A program made the translations under genes and the position numbers. A DNA stretch of 64,000 bases from positions 806,001 through 870,000 of the forward strand of contig NZ_JBODSD010000002.1 in the NCBI RefSeq assembly GCF_050632745.1. Direction: 5' to 3'. Source of the DNA: Mumia sp050632745 (GTDB lineage: Bacteria; Actinomycetota; Actinomycetes; Propionibacteriales; Nocardioidaceae). Numbering within the stretch: position 1 is the stretch's first letter; every line of letters begins with the position of its first letter. Under the pieces are notes generated by a model. The model was not told the origin of the DNA. It saw nothing but the letters and a program-made list of their open reading frames with translations, and made no database searches. Shown one piece after another: positions 33,269 through 41,566 of this stretch.

Positions 33269-33401
33269 GGTTCACCTTCTCTGCTTCACACAGTCTGTGA
33301 CAAGTGGCGGCCCCGGACGTGGGACGACCCCCGCCAAGCGTACGGGCTGGGCGGGCGTCGACGTGAACCGACCCGGAATCCGGCCCCGACCGAGGAGCCG
33401 C

Positions 33402-34592
33402 TCAGGGCATCGGGTCGAGGCCGTACAGCGGGAAGAGCGCGTTGCGCGTGGCGAGGATCTGCCGGTCCAGCCAGCTGGCCGGGTCGTAGCCCTCGCGCCA
33501 GTCGCGGTACGACGGGGAGCGCCCGTCGGTCATCCGCAGCGGGGCCGAGCCACCGCTCTTCAGTGCCGAGACGTGCTCGCGCCAGTGCGCGGGCGTCGGG
33601 GTCTCGGGGTCGATCGGGTGCCCGGCGACGATGGCCATCAGGTGCGCCCACGCCCGGGGGACCACGTCGAGGACCGCGTAGCCGCCACCGCCGTACGCCA
33701 CCCAACGACCGCCGCAGACCTCCTGCGCGAGGTCGCGGAGCGCGAGGTACGACGCGCGTTGGCCGTCGACGCTCAGCATGAGGTTGGTCAGCGGGTCGTC
33801 CATGTGGGAGTCGCAGCCCTGCTGGGTGACGAGCACGTCGGGCTTGAACTCGCGGACCAGCTGCGGGACGACCGCGTGGTAGGCCCGCAGCCAGCCGGCG
33901 TCGGAGGTCCCCGGGGGCAGGGCGACGTTGACGGCGCTGCCGACCCCGTCGCCGGTGCCGATCTCGGAGGCGAGGCCGGTGCCGGGGAAGAGCGTCTGGG
34001 GCGTCTCGTGCAGCGAGATGGTGAGGACCCGCGGGTCGTCGTAGAACACCTGCTGGACGCCGTCGCCGTGGTGCGCGTCGACGTCGACGTAGGCGACGCG
34101 CTGCGCGCCCTGGTCGAGCAGCCAGCGGATCGCGACCGCGACGTCGTTGTAGATGCAGAAGCCGCTCGCGCGGTCGGGCATCGCGTGGTGCAGGCCGCCG
34201 CAGACGTTGACCGCGTGGAGGCTCTCCCCCGTCCACACCCGTCGCGCGGCCTCGACGGAGGCCCCGACGATCAGCGAGCTCGCCGCGTGCATGTCGGCGA
34301 AGGTCGGGTTGTCCTCGGTGCCGAGCCCGGCCGCCAGGTTGGGGACCGACGGGTCCGCGCTGACCGCGCGCACGGCCTCGATGTAGGCGGGCGTGTGCAC
34401 GGTCGCGAGCAGGTCGTCGTCGGCGGGAGCGGCCGGCACCCGGAGCAGGTCCGTGCCGACCACCCCGAGCTCGCCGGCGAGCTCCATCGCGAGGTCGACG
34501 CGGATCGGCGCCATCGGGTGCGAGGGACCGAAGTCGTACCCGGTCAGCCGGTCGTCGCAGACGACGCTCGCGGGAGTCGGTCCGTGATCCAT
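33402..34592 (-). CDS. AcuC-type histone-deacetylase-family protein
   Basis: 396 residues. Zinc-hydrolase blocks of the arginase/deacetylase fold: YDFGPSHPMAPIRVDL, a GGLHHAMPDRASGFCIYND segment, VDVDAHHGDGVQQVFYDD (catalytic His pair and zinc Asp) and a DPLTNLMLS region. AcuC in Bacillus deacetylates acetyl-CoA synthetase; the role here is not known. Start taken at the ATG at 34592 (MDHGPTPASVVCDDRL); an upstream in-frame start adds 15 atypical residues. Confidence 0.85.
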   Translation of the reverse strand: MDHGPTPASVVCDDRLTGYDFGPSHPMAPIRVDLAMELAGELGVVGTDLLRVPAAPADDDLLATVHTPAYIEAVRAVSADPSVPNLAAGLGTEDNPTFADMHAASSLIVGASVEAARRVWTGESLHAVNVCGGLHHAMPDRASGFCIYNDVAVAIRWLLDQGAQRVAYVDVDAHHGDGVQQVFYDDPRVLTISLHETPQTLFPGTGLASEIGTGDGVGSAVNVALPPGTSDAGWLRAYHAVVPQLVREFKPDVLVTQQGCDSHMDDPLTNLMLSVDGQRASYLALRDLAQEVCGGRWVAYGGGGYAVLDVVPRAWAHLMAIVAGHPIDPETPTPAHWREHVSALKSGGSAPLRMTDGRSPSYRDWREGYDPASWLDRQILATRNALFPLYGLDPMP

Positions 34593-34653
34593 GCCACCCA
34601 GCGTAGCCCGAGGGTGATGCGCGTCTCGTGCCTGCACCGGGGCGGGGCGGAGG

Positions 34654-35451
34654 TCAGCCGCCGATCGCCCGCGACCGGTCGCGGGCGGCCTCCGCGGCGG
34701 CGAGGAACGCTGCCCGGACCCCCCGGTCCTCCAGCGCGCGCAGCCCTGCGGCCGTGGTCCCGCCCGGCGAGGTGACCCGCTCGCGGAGCACGGCCGGGTG
34801 GTCGCCGGTCTGCGCGGCGAGCTGAGCCGACCCCAGGAGAGTCTGGACCACGAGCTCGGTCGACGTGGTACGAGGAAGGCCGAGGTGCACGCCCGCCTCG
34901 ACGAGCGCCTCGACGACGAGGAAGACGTACGCCGGTCCCGACCCGGAGATCGCTCCCGCGGCGTCCTGCAGCGACTCGGGGACCCGCACCACCGTCCCGA
35001 CCGAACCCATGATCGCCTCGATGCGGCCGGCCTGCTCCTCGTCGCAGTGCGACCCGGCGGAGATCACCGACACCCCGGCACCGACCTGCGCGGGGGTGTT
35101 GGGCATGACCCGCGCGACCGCGGTGCCGTCGGGGAGCGCGCTCTCGAGGACCGACGTGCTGAGACCGACGGCGAGGGACGCGACGAGCGCGGAGGGCCGC
35201 AGGTGCGGACCGATCTCGGCGAGGACGCCCGCGACGTCGTACGGCTTCACGCCGATCAGGACGACGTCGCCGCGGGCCGCGGCGGTGACGGCGTCGGTCA
35301 CCTCGACGCCGTAGCGCTCGCGCAGCGCCGCGGCGTGGTCCTCGCGACGGACGGCGAGGACCACGTCGGCGGGGTCCCAGCCGTTCTGCAGCATGCCCGA
35401 GACGATCGCCTCGCCCATCGCGCCGGCGCCGACCACAGCCACGTTCGTCAT
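34654..35451 (-). CDS. proC: Pyrroline-5-carboxylate reductase
   Basis: 265 residues. It reduces pyrroline-5-carboxylate to proline with NAD(P)H. N-terminal NAD(P) motif VAVVGAGAMGEAIVSGML; MPNTPAQVGAGVSVIS; and ISGSGPAYVFLVVEAL with a following DAGVHLGL-like region carrying the catalytic loop. C-terminal VTSPGGTTAAGLRALEDRGVR is typical. Monocistronic or with the ABC-2 genes upstream on the same strand (27-base gap). Confidence 0.93.
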   Translation of the reverse strand: MTNVAVVGAGAMGEAIVSGMLQNGWDPADVVLAVRREDHAAALRERYGVEVTDAVTAAARGDVVLIGVKPYDVAGVLAEIGPHLRPSALVASLAVGLSTSVLESALPDGTAVARVMPNTPAQVGAGVSVISAGSHCDEEQAGRIEAIMGSVGTVVRVPESLQDAAGAISGSGPAYVFLVVEALVEAGVHLGLPRTTSTELVVQTLLGSAQLAAQTGDHPAVLRERVTSPGGTTAAGLRALEDRGVRAAFLAAAEAARDRSRAIGG

Positions 35452-35478
35452 GGCTCCGAGGATAGGGGAGGCCGACCG

Positions 35479-36216
35479 TCAGGCCGTGCGACGGCGCAGC
35501 GTCGCCGAGCCGAGCAGCAGCGCGCCGACGGTGAACGCGACCAGGGCCAGCACGTCCCACGTCAGCTCGGCCGTCCAGTCCGGGTACGCCGCGACCTCGC
35601 TGGTCGCGTCCACCGCGTACGACAGCGGGGTGACGTACGAGATCCACTCGAGCACGGTCGGCAGCTGGTCGCGCGGGACGAGGAGCCCGCAGACCAGGAG
35701 CTGCGGCAGCACGAACGCGGGCATGAACTGCACGGCCTGGAACTCCGTCCGCGCGAACGCCGACACGAACAGCCCGAGCGCCGTGCCGAGGATGCCGGAC
35801 AGCACCGCCACGAGGACGAGACGTCCGATGCCGCCCTCCACGTCCAGTCCCAGGACCCAGACGGAGAGCCCGGCGGCGAGGAAGCCCTGGACCAGCGCCA
35901 CGGCTCCGAAGGCGAGTCCGTAGCCGACCAGGAAGTCGAGCTTGCCCATCGGCAGCGTGAAGAGGCGCTCCAGCGTGCCCGACGTGCGCTCGGCGAGCGT
36001 CGTGATCGACGTGACGAGGAACATCACGACGAAGCCGAAGATGCCGAGCAGCTGCGGTCCGATCCGGTCGAAGAGCGTGCCGGCGTCGGAGTAGACCCAC
36101 CACAGGAGCGCGATCAGCACGCAGGGCACGACCAGCATCAGCGCCATCGTGCGGTGGTCGTGGCGCAGCTGGCCGAGCACCCGCGCGGCGATCGCGCCCG
36201 TGATCCGCCCGGTCAC
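35479..36216 (-). CDS. ABC-2 type transporter permease
   Basis: 245 residues with six transmembrane helices. The family block LAERTSGTLERLFTLPMGKLDFLVGYGLA lies between helices 2 and 3, and QAVQFMPAFVLPQLLVCGLLVPR near the fifth. Such permeases pair with the ATPase encoded just upstream, whose stop overlaps its start by 4 bases. Daunorubicin/Nod-like exporters of this type are often controlled by a TetR gene, and one follows here. Confidence 0.88.
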   Translation of the reverse strand: MTGRITGAIAARVLGQLRHDHRTMALMLVVPCVLIALLWWVYSDAGTLFDRIGPQLLGIFGFVVMFLVTSITTLAERTSGTLERLFTLPMGKLDFLVGYGLAFGAVALVQGFLAAGLSVWVLGLDVEGGIGRLVLVAVLSGILGTALGLFVSAFARTEFQAVQFMPAFVLPQLLVCGLLVPRDQLPTVLEWISYVTPLSYAVDATSEVAAYPDWTAELTWDVLALVAFTVGALLLGSATLRRRTA

Positions 36217-36938
36217 GCCGTGCTCTCCTCGATGAGCGCGAGGAACGCGGCCTCGACGTCGGAGGTCCGCGTGCGTTCGAGCAGGGCGCTCGGCGTGCCC
36301 TGCGCGAGGAGGGCACCGTCACGCAGCAGCAGGAGGCTGTCGCAGCGCTCGGCCTCGTCCATCACGTGGCTGGAGACGAGCAGCGTGATGCCGCGGCGGG
36401 CCAGGTCGGCGAAGAGGTCCCACAGCCGCACCCGCAGCACCGGGTCGAGACCGACGGTCGGCTCGTCGAGCACCAGCAGCTCCGGGGAGCCGAGCAGCGC
36501 CGCCGCCAGCGAGACGCGGCTCCGCTCGCCACCGGAGAGCCGGTCGACCAGCGTGCCGGCGTAGCGCGCGAGGTCCACGACGTCGAGCACGCGGTCGACG
36601 TCCTCCGACGGCGCGCCCAGCACCCGGGCGAAGAAGCGGAGGTTCTCCCCCACCGTGAGACCGGCGTACACGCTCGGCGTCTGCGTCACGTAGCCGACCC
36701 GGTCGCGCAGCGAGGCCGACCCGGCGGGCACGCCGAGGACACGGACCGAGCCGCCGGCCACCGTCTGGACCCCGACGATCGAGCGGATCAGCGTCGACTT
36801 GCCGGAGCCGGACGGTCCGAGAAGGCCGGTCACGCGGCCCTGCGGCACCGTGCAGGAGAGGTCGGGGATCACCTCGCGACCGCCGCGGACGACGTGCAGG
36901 TGCGCGACCTCGATCGCGGGTCCGGGGGTGCTCACCAT
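36213..36938 (-). CDS. ABC transporter ATP-binding protein (ABC-2 / drug-export type)
   Basis: 241 residues. Walker A GPSGSGKSTLIRSIVG, Q-loop VGYVTQTPSVYAGLTV, signature LSGGERSRVSLAAALL, Walker B LLVLDEPTVGLDPV, H-loop LLVSSHVMDEAERC. The subfamily couples to six-helix ABC-2 permeases. Ten bases separate its start from the end of the TetR regulator gene; all three are on one strand. Confidence 0.9.
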   Translation of the reverse strand: MVSTPGPAIEVAHLHVVRGGREVIPDLSCTVPQGRVTGLLGPSGSGKSTLIRSIVGVQTVAGGSVRVLGVPAGSASLRDRVGYVTQTPSVYAGLTVGENLRFFARVLGAPSEDVDRVLDVVDLARYAGTLVDRLSGGERSRVSLAAALLGSPELLVLDEPTVGLDPVLRVRLWDLFADLARRGITLLVSSHVMDEAERCDSLLLLRDGALLAQGTPSALLERTRTSDVEAAFLALIEESTA

Positions 36939-36948
36939 CGGCGCCAGG

Positions 36949-37542
36949 CTACGCCGGTGCGCGCGTGGCGTCGAGGTCGAGCACGTCCTGCACCTCCGGC
37001 CCGACGAGGGCGACGACCTCGTCGACCGACATCGACGCCAACGGCTCGACGGCCAGCAGGTAGCGGGTCACCACCAGCCCGGTCATCTGCGCGAGCAGCA
37101 TCGCCGAGACCGCCGCCGGGGCGTCCGGCCGGTGCCGGTCCACGACCGCCGCGATCGGCCCGCGCAGGATGAACTCGGTGATCATCGAGCCCTGCTCGGC
37201 GTTGCCGAGGCCGCTGCGCGTCGTCGCGATCACGGACTCCCGGTTGGCGGGGTCGTCCCACGTGGTCACCAGCGCCCGCACGAACGCCTCTCCCGCCTGG
37301 TCCGAGGGTGCCGCGAGGACGGGCTCCATGACGGCCACCGGGTCGGCCGGGAGGGCCAGCGCGGCGTTCACCAGCCGCTGCTTGTCCTTGAAGTAGTGGT
37401 GCACCAGCGCCGGGTCGACGCTCGCGCGCCGAGCGACCGCGCGGATCGACGTCCCGTCGTAGCCCCGCTGCGCGAGCTCGGCCCGCGCCGCTGCGACGAT
37501 CTCACCCCGGGTGTCGGGTGCGCCCGGACGCCTGCCTGCCAT
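36949..37542 (-). CDS. TetR-family transcriptional regulator
   Basis: 197 residues. The N-terminal helix-turn-helix runs DTRGEIVAAARAELAQRGYDG then TSIRAVARRASVDPALVHHYF with KDKQRLVNAAL after it. The rest is the helical effector domain. Because it is the first gene ahead of an ABC-2 exporter, it probably represses that operon and responds to the exported compound. Start at the ATG at 37542 (MAGRRPG); the frame is open 11 codons further. Confidence 0.9.
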   Translation of the reverse strand: MAGRRPGAPDTRGEIVAAARAELAQRGYDGTSIRAVARRASVDPALVHHYFKDKQRLVNAALALPADPVAVMEPVLAAPSDQAGEAFVRALVTTWDDPANRESVIATTRSGLGNAEQGSMITEFILRGPIAAVVDRHRPDAPAAVSAMLLAQMTGLVVTRYLLAVEPLASMSVDEVVALVGPEVQDVLDLDATRAPA

Positions 37543-37617
37543 GGCGGCAGCGTACGACCGTCGGAGGCTTCGCACCGGCAGTTGTGCATGCTCGCCGACA
37601 GCGATGAGGAAGAAGGG

Positions 37618-38451
37618 TCACGCCTCGGGCGACGGCACCGCCGACGCGAGGTGCAGGCGCGTGAACGCGAGCGCCTCCGCGAGGTCGGCCTCGCGCTGCG
37701 CGCGGTCGGCCGCCTTGCGCGTGGTGACCTCGACGGCGACGTCGCCCGCGTAGCCGCGCTCGGCCAGCACACCGAGGAGCTCGCCGACCGGCTGGTGGCC
37801 GCGCCCGGGCACCAGGTGCTCGTCGCGCGGCGAGCCGGTGCCGTCGCCGAGGTGGACGTGGGAGAGCCGGTGACCGAGCTCGCTGGCCATCTCCAGCGGG
37901 TCGCTGCCGGACGTCGCGCAGTGCGACACGTCGAGCGTCACGTGCTCGTAGCCGAAGACGACCGGGTCCCACCCCGGCGCGTACGCCTGGAACTCGCGCC
38001 GGCCCGTGCGCCACGGATACATGTTCTCGACCGCGAACACGATCCCGGTGTTCTCCTCGAGCTTCGCGACGCCCTCCTCGAACGCGCGGGCGTACTCGCG
38101 CTGCCAGCGGAAGGGCGGGTGCACGACGACGAGCCCCGCACCGCAGGCTCGCGCCATCTCGGCGCTCTTCTCCAGCTTGACCCAGTGGTCGGTGCCCCAC
38201 ACCCGCTGCGTGATGAGGAGGCAGGGCGCGTGGACCGAGAGAACCGGGATCTCGTGGAACTCCTGGAGGGCGACGATCGCGTCGATGTCCGCGCTCGTCG
38301 CGTCCGTCCCGACCATCACCTCCACGCCGTCGTAGCCCAGGCGCTTGGCGATCTCGAAGCCGACCTCGGTCGACTCGGGATAGACCGACGAGGTCGACAG
38401 GGTCACCCGTGCGGCGGGCACGGAGACGGGGCGAGCGGCGTCGTCGGGCAC
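37618..38451 (-). CDS. Sugar-phosphate isomerase/epimerase family protein (xylose-isomerase-like TIM barrel)
   Basis: 277 residues. AP_endonuc_2-type TIM barrel with metal-site residues spread over EVMVGTDATSADIDAIV, VLSVHAPCLL, GLVVVHPPFRWQ, FAVENMYPW (Glu), TLDVSHCATSG (Asp/His) and HVHLGDGTG. It matches the position of Rv0498 in M. tuberculosis, next to the Ppx/GppA gene. The substrate is not known. No signal peptide. Confidence 0.82.
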   Translation of the reverse strand: MPDDAARPVSVPAARVTLSTSSVYPESTEVGFEIAKRLGYDGVEVMVGTDATSADIDAIVALQEFHEIPVLSVHAPCLLITQRVWGTDHWVKLEKSAEMARACGAGLVVVHPPFRWQREYARAFEEGVAKLEENTGIVFAVENMYPWRTGRREFQAYAPGWDPVVFGYEHVTLDVSHCATSGSDPLEMASELGHRLSHVHLGDGTGSPRDEHLVPGRGHQPVGELLGVLAERGYAGDVAVEVTTRKAADRAQREADLAEALAFTRLHLASAVPSPEA

Positions 38452-38503
38452 GGCTCCAGGTTACGCGCCGCGCGCGACGACCCGTGGACGGAAGGAGGTC
38501 GTC

Positions 38504-39427
38504 TCACATGTGGTCATGGCGCTCGAGCAGCACGCCCTCGCGGAGGGCCCACGGGCAGATCTCGAGCTCCGGCAGGTCGAAGAGGTCCATCACGGCGTCG
38601 GCGACGACCGCACCGGCGACCATCTGGTGCGCCCGGGTCGGGGAGACCCCGGGACGCTGAGCGATCTCGTCCACGGAGGCGACCCGCAGCTCGTCGAGGT
38701 GGGCGACGAGGAGGTCGCGGGGCAGGACGCGGCGGACGTACGGCCCGGCCTCCGACGGCGCCGCCCCGCACAGGCGTGCGAGGGAGCGGAAGGTCTTGCT
38801 GGTCGCGACCACGTGGTCGAAGCCGCCGCCGCGCCGCAGCGCTCCGACGCTGTCGGCGATCTGCTGGCGCACGAAGAGCCGCAGCGCGTCGTACTGCGCG
38901 TCGGTCGGCACCCCGTCGGGGAACCACTCGCGCGTCAGCCGGCCCGCGCCGAGCGGGAGCGACGTGCACACGTCCGGCGTCTCGTCGCGGCCGGCGGCGA
39001 TCTCGAGCGACCCGCCGCCGATGTCGAAGACACCCAGGCGCCCCGACGACCAGCCGAACCAGCGGCGTACGGCGAGGAACGTCAGCCGTGCCTCCTCGTC
39101 GCCGGGCAGCACGTCGAGCGCCACCCCGGTCTGGGACTCGACCTTGGCGAGCACCGCGTCGGCGTTGACCGCGTCGCGGACCGCCGAGGTCGCGAACGCG
39201 ATCACCTCGGAGCAGCCCTTGTCGGCCGCCACCGCCCGCGCCTCGTCGACGAAGCGGACCAGCGCCTTGATGCCGCGCGGCTCGACGGCGCCGTCGTCGT
39301 CGAGGTGCTCCGCGAGCCGGAGCGGCTCCTTGTAGGTGAACGCGGGGAGCGGCGGGGCACCCCGGTAGGCGTCGACCACCAGCAGGTGCCCGGTGTTCGA
39401 GCCGATGTCCAGAACGCCGATCCGCAT
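38504..39427 (-). CDS. Ppx/GppA family exopolyphosphatase/pppGpp phosphohydrolase
   Basis: 307 residues. ASKHA-type nucleotide fold: GVLDIGSNTGHLLVVDAY at the N-terminus, VIAFATSAVRDAVNAD, and the second phosphate loop LGVFDIGGGSLEIAAGRDE. It is the short form without the HD domain, comparable to M. tuberculosis Ppx1 (Rv0496), which hydrolyses short-chain polyphosphate. Start at the ATG at 39427 (MRIGVLDIGSNT); the frame is open far upstream but that is antisense of the Cys-rich gene. Confidence 0.88.
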   Translation of the reverse strand: MRIGVLDIGSNTGHLLVVDAYRGAPPLPAFTYKEPLRLAEHLDDDGAVEPRGIKALVRFVDEARAVAADKGCSEVIAFATSAVRDAVNADAVLAKVESQTGVALDVLPGDEEARLTFLAVRRWFGWSSGRLGVFDIGGGSLEIAAGRDETPDVCTSLPLGAGRLTREWFPDGVPTDAQYDALRLFVRQQIADSVGALRRGGGFDHVVATSKTFRSLARLCGAAPSEAGPYVRRVLPRDLLVAHLDELRVASVDEIAQRPGVSPTRAHQMVAGAVVADAVMDLFDLPELEICPWALREGVLLERHDHM

Positions 39428-39475
39428 GCTTCGAGCGTACCGACCAGGAGCGACGGGCCGGACTAGAGTGAGGAC

Positions 39476-40222
39476 GTGCCCGAGGTCATGCTCGACTTTC
39501 CCCGTGCGTGGGCGGAGTTCCCTGACCCTGCCGACGACTCCCAGGTGTTCCGCTGCGACCTCACGTGGCTCACGTCGCGCTGGACCTGCATCTTCGGCCG
39601 CGGCTGCCGGGGCATCTACGCCGACGCGCCCGACGTGGGGTGCTGCACGCTGGGCGCGCACTTCGCCGACGACGACGACTACCGGCGGGTGAAGAAGTAC
39701 GTCAAGAAGCTCGGGCCCGAGGACTGGCAGCACCGCGCCGAGGGCAAGAAGCACGGCTGGACCGAGACCGACGAGGACGGCGAGCTCAAGACGCGGGCGT
39801 ACGAGGGTGCCTGCATCTTCCACAACCGCGAGGGGTTCGCCGGGGGCGTCGGGTGCGCGCTCCACAAGTGGGCGCTCGAGCACGACGTCTCCCCCGTCGA
39901 GACCAAGCCCGACGTGTGCTGGCAGCTCCCGATCCGCCGTCAGTTCCGCGAGGTCGAGCGCGGCGACGGCACCTCGTACACCGAGGTGGCGATCGGCGAG
40001 TACACCCGCGCGGGGTGGGGTCCCGGAGGCCACGACCTCGACTGGTACTGCTCGGCCAACACCGAGGCGCATGTCGGCCTGGAGCCGGTCTACGTCTCGA
40101 ACGCCGACGAGCTCACGGCGCTGATGGGGCCGAAGGCGTACGCCGAGCTCGTCGCACTGTGCGAGGACCACCTCGCCGGCGACCACCGGCGTACGCGTCA
40201 CCGCGCGGACCCGGGAGCCTGA
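39476..40222 (+). CDS. Conserved Cys-rich hypothetical protein
   Basis: 248 residues, GTG start. Cys are concentrated and evenly placed: FRCDL, WTCIFGRGCRG, VGCCTLGAHF, GACIFHN, VGCALH, DVCWQL, WYCSAN and ALCEDH. This recalls the YkgJ/DUF3109-type metal- or Fe-S-binding proteins, though the length is greater and I cannot name the exact family. No signal peptide or membrane segment. It is divergent from the Ppx gene (48 bases). The conserved WTCIFGRGC-type cluster suggests a metal site; role unknown. Confidence 0.7.
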   Translation: MPEVMLDFPRAWAEFPDPADDSQVFRCDLTWLTSRWTCIFGRGCRGIYADAPDVGCCTLGAHFADDDDYRRVKKYVKKLGPEDWQHRAEGKKHGWTETDEDGELKTRAYEGACIFHNREGFAGGVGCALHKWALEHDVSPVETKPDVCWQLPIRRQFREVERGDGTSYTEVAIGEYTRAGWGPGGHDLDWYCSANTEAHVGLEPVYVSNADELTALMGPKAYAELVALCEDHLAGDHRRTRHRADPGA

Positions 40223-40272
40223 CCCCTCGCCGTGCACCCCGGTGACCGGCCGCCGATGTGCTGCAGGTCACA

Positions 40273-40920
40273 ATGACGCACATGCGACTGGACCATCTCT
40301 CGTTCGCCGCCGGACCTGACGGCCTGGCCGCCACGACCGCACGGCTGAGCGAGCTTCTCGGGGCGTCCTTCGTGGACGGCGGCAACCATCCTCGTTTCGG
40401 GACCCGCAACATGATCCTCCCGCTGGTCGGCGACCAGTACGTGGAGGTCGTGACGGTCCTCGACCACCCGGCGTCGGACAAGGCCCCGTTCGGACAGGCC
40501 GTCCGCGCCCGCAGCGAGCTCGGCGGCGGCTGGCTCGGGTGGGTCGTGCGGGTGGACGACATGGAGCCGGTGGAGCACCGCATGGGCCGCCACGCGGTGC
40601 CGGGCAACCGTCGTCGTCCGGACGGTTTCAACCTCGAGTGGAAGCAGATCGGCGTCCGCGGCACGCAGGCCGACCCGCAGCTGCCGTTCGTGGTCCAGTG
40701 GGATGTCCCGGACGACGAGCACCCCTCGCGCTCCGGTCCGGCCACCGTGGCGCTCCTCTCGCTCGAGATCGCCGGGTCGCCCGACCGCGTCACGCAGTAC
40801 CTCGGCGAGTCGGTGCTCGGTGCGCTGACCGACGTGGACGTCCGTTGGGTCGCGCCGAACGGGCTGCCGGGCATCGTGGCGGCGACGTTCGGGACGGCCG
40901 ACGGCGAGGTCCGCGTCTGA
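40273..40920 (+). CDS. Glyoxalase-like / VOC superfamily protein
   Basis: 215 residues. The N-terminus MTHMRLDHLSFAAGPDGL, then RLSELLGASFVDGG and FGTRNMILPLVGDQYVEVVTVLDHP, give the beta-alpha-beta-beta-beta pattern of the glyoxalase-like (PF13468-type) fold. A second module follows from about residue 120. The role is unknown; metal ligands may be the His of LDHLS and the Glu of YVEVV. The start chosen is the ATG at 40273; a GTG at 40258 is in frame. Confidence 0.75.
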   Translation: MTHMRLDHLSFAAGPDGLAATTARLSELLGASFVDGGNHPRFGTRNMILPLVGDQYVEVVTVLDHPASDKAPFGQAVRARSELGGGWLGWVVRVDDMEPVEHRMGRHAVPGNRRRPDGFNLEWKQIGVRGTQADPQLPFVVQWDVPDDEHPSRSGPATVALLSLEIAGSPDRVTQYLGESVLGALTDVDVRWVAPNGLPGIVAATFGTADGEVRV

Positions 40921-41026
40921 CACCGCTCGCCTCCGGTCCGCGGGTCGAGGTCGTTGCCGACGCCGACTAGTTGAACTGAGTACTACAGCGGATGTCGGAG
41001 GCAGTCCAGCCCCGCACCCTGGACGT

Positions 41027-41473
41027 ATGAGCAGTGTTCTGCGGATCCCCGGACACCTGGGCGACGCGACCACCGTCGTGGCGTGCATGGGAGTGACGGC
41101 GGTGCTCGGCGCCGTCGGAGCGAACATCCTCGTCCTGCAGAACGCCGACGCCGCCGGGTTCGAGGCGGCGGCGGTGATGTCAGGGCTCGTCGCGTTCAGC
41201 TGCTTCGCCGGCGCGCTCGCGCTGATGCGGCTGACCGGTCGGCTGCGTCCCGCCCTGTGGGGCTACCTGCCGGGGCTGGTCGCCGTCCTCGCCACCGGCC
41301 TCCTGCTGAGCGAGGGCGGGACCCGCGCAGCCGAGGGCGCCGTCTCCCCTCTCGTCGGTGCGCTCGTCCTGCTGCTCCCGAGCACCTGGGTGCCGATCTA
41401 CGCGGCCGTACGCGCGCATCTCGAGTCGCGCCGCGAGGACGCAGCCGCACGGTCGTGGCGCGGCCGGATCTGA
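41027..41473 (+). CDS. Hypothetical four-helix membrane protein
   Basis: 148 residues. Four hydrophobic helices: VVACMGVTAVLGAVGANILVL, AAAVMSGLVAFSCFAGALALM, LWGYLPGLVAVLATGLLL and VGALVLLLPSTWVPIYAAV. A basic tail (HLESRREDAAARSWRGR) faces the cytoplasm. No family recognised. It stands between the VOC gene and radA, each with gaps of about 100 bases. Confidence 0.65.
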   Translation: MSSVLRIPGHLGDATTVVACMGVTAVLGAVGANILVLQNADAAGFEAAAVMSGLVAFSCFAGALALMRLTGRLRPALWGYLPGLVAVLATGLLLSEGGTRAAEGAVSPLVGALVLLLPSTWVPIYAAVRAHLESRREDAAARSWRGRI

Positions 41474-41566
41474 TCCACCTGCGCATCTGATCCACCGCCA
41501 CGTCCCGTCCCCAGCCCCGGGCGCGCCACCGCAGGAGTGTCGGTCCGCTCGCCTAGCGTGTGCGTC

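Noticed and set aside
33287..33302. Short inverted repeat CACAG-T-CTGTG upstream of bS22
   Set aside because: Only 5-bp arms and no match to a known operator; it is too short to claim a site.
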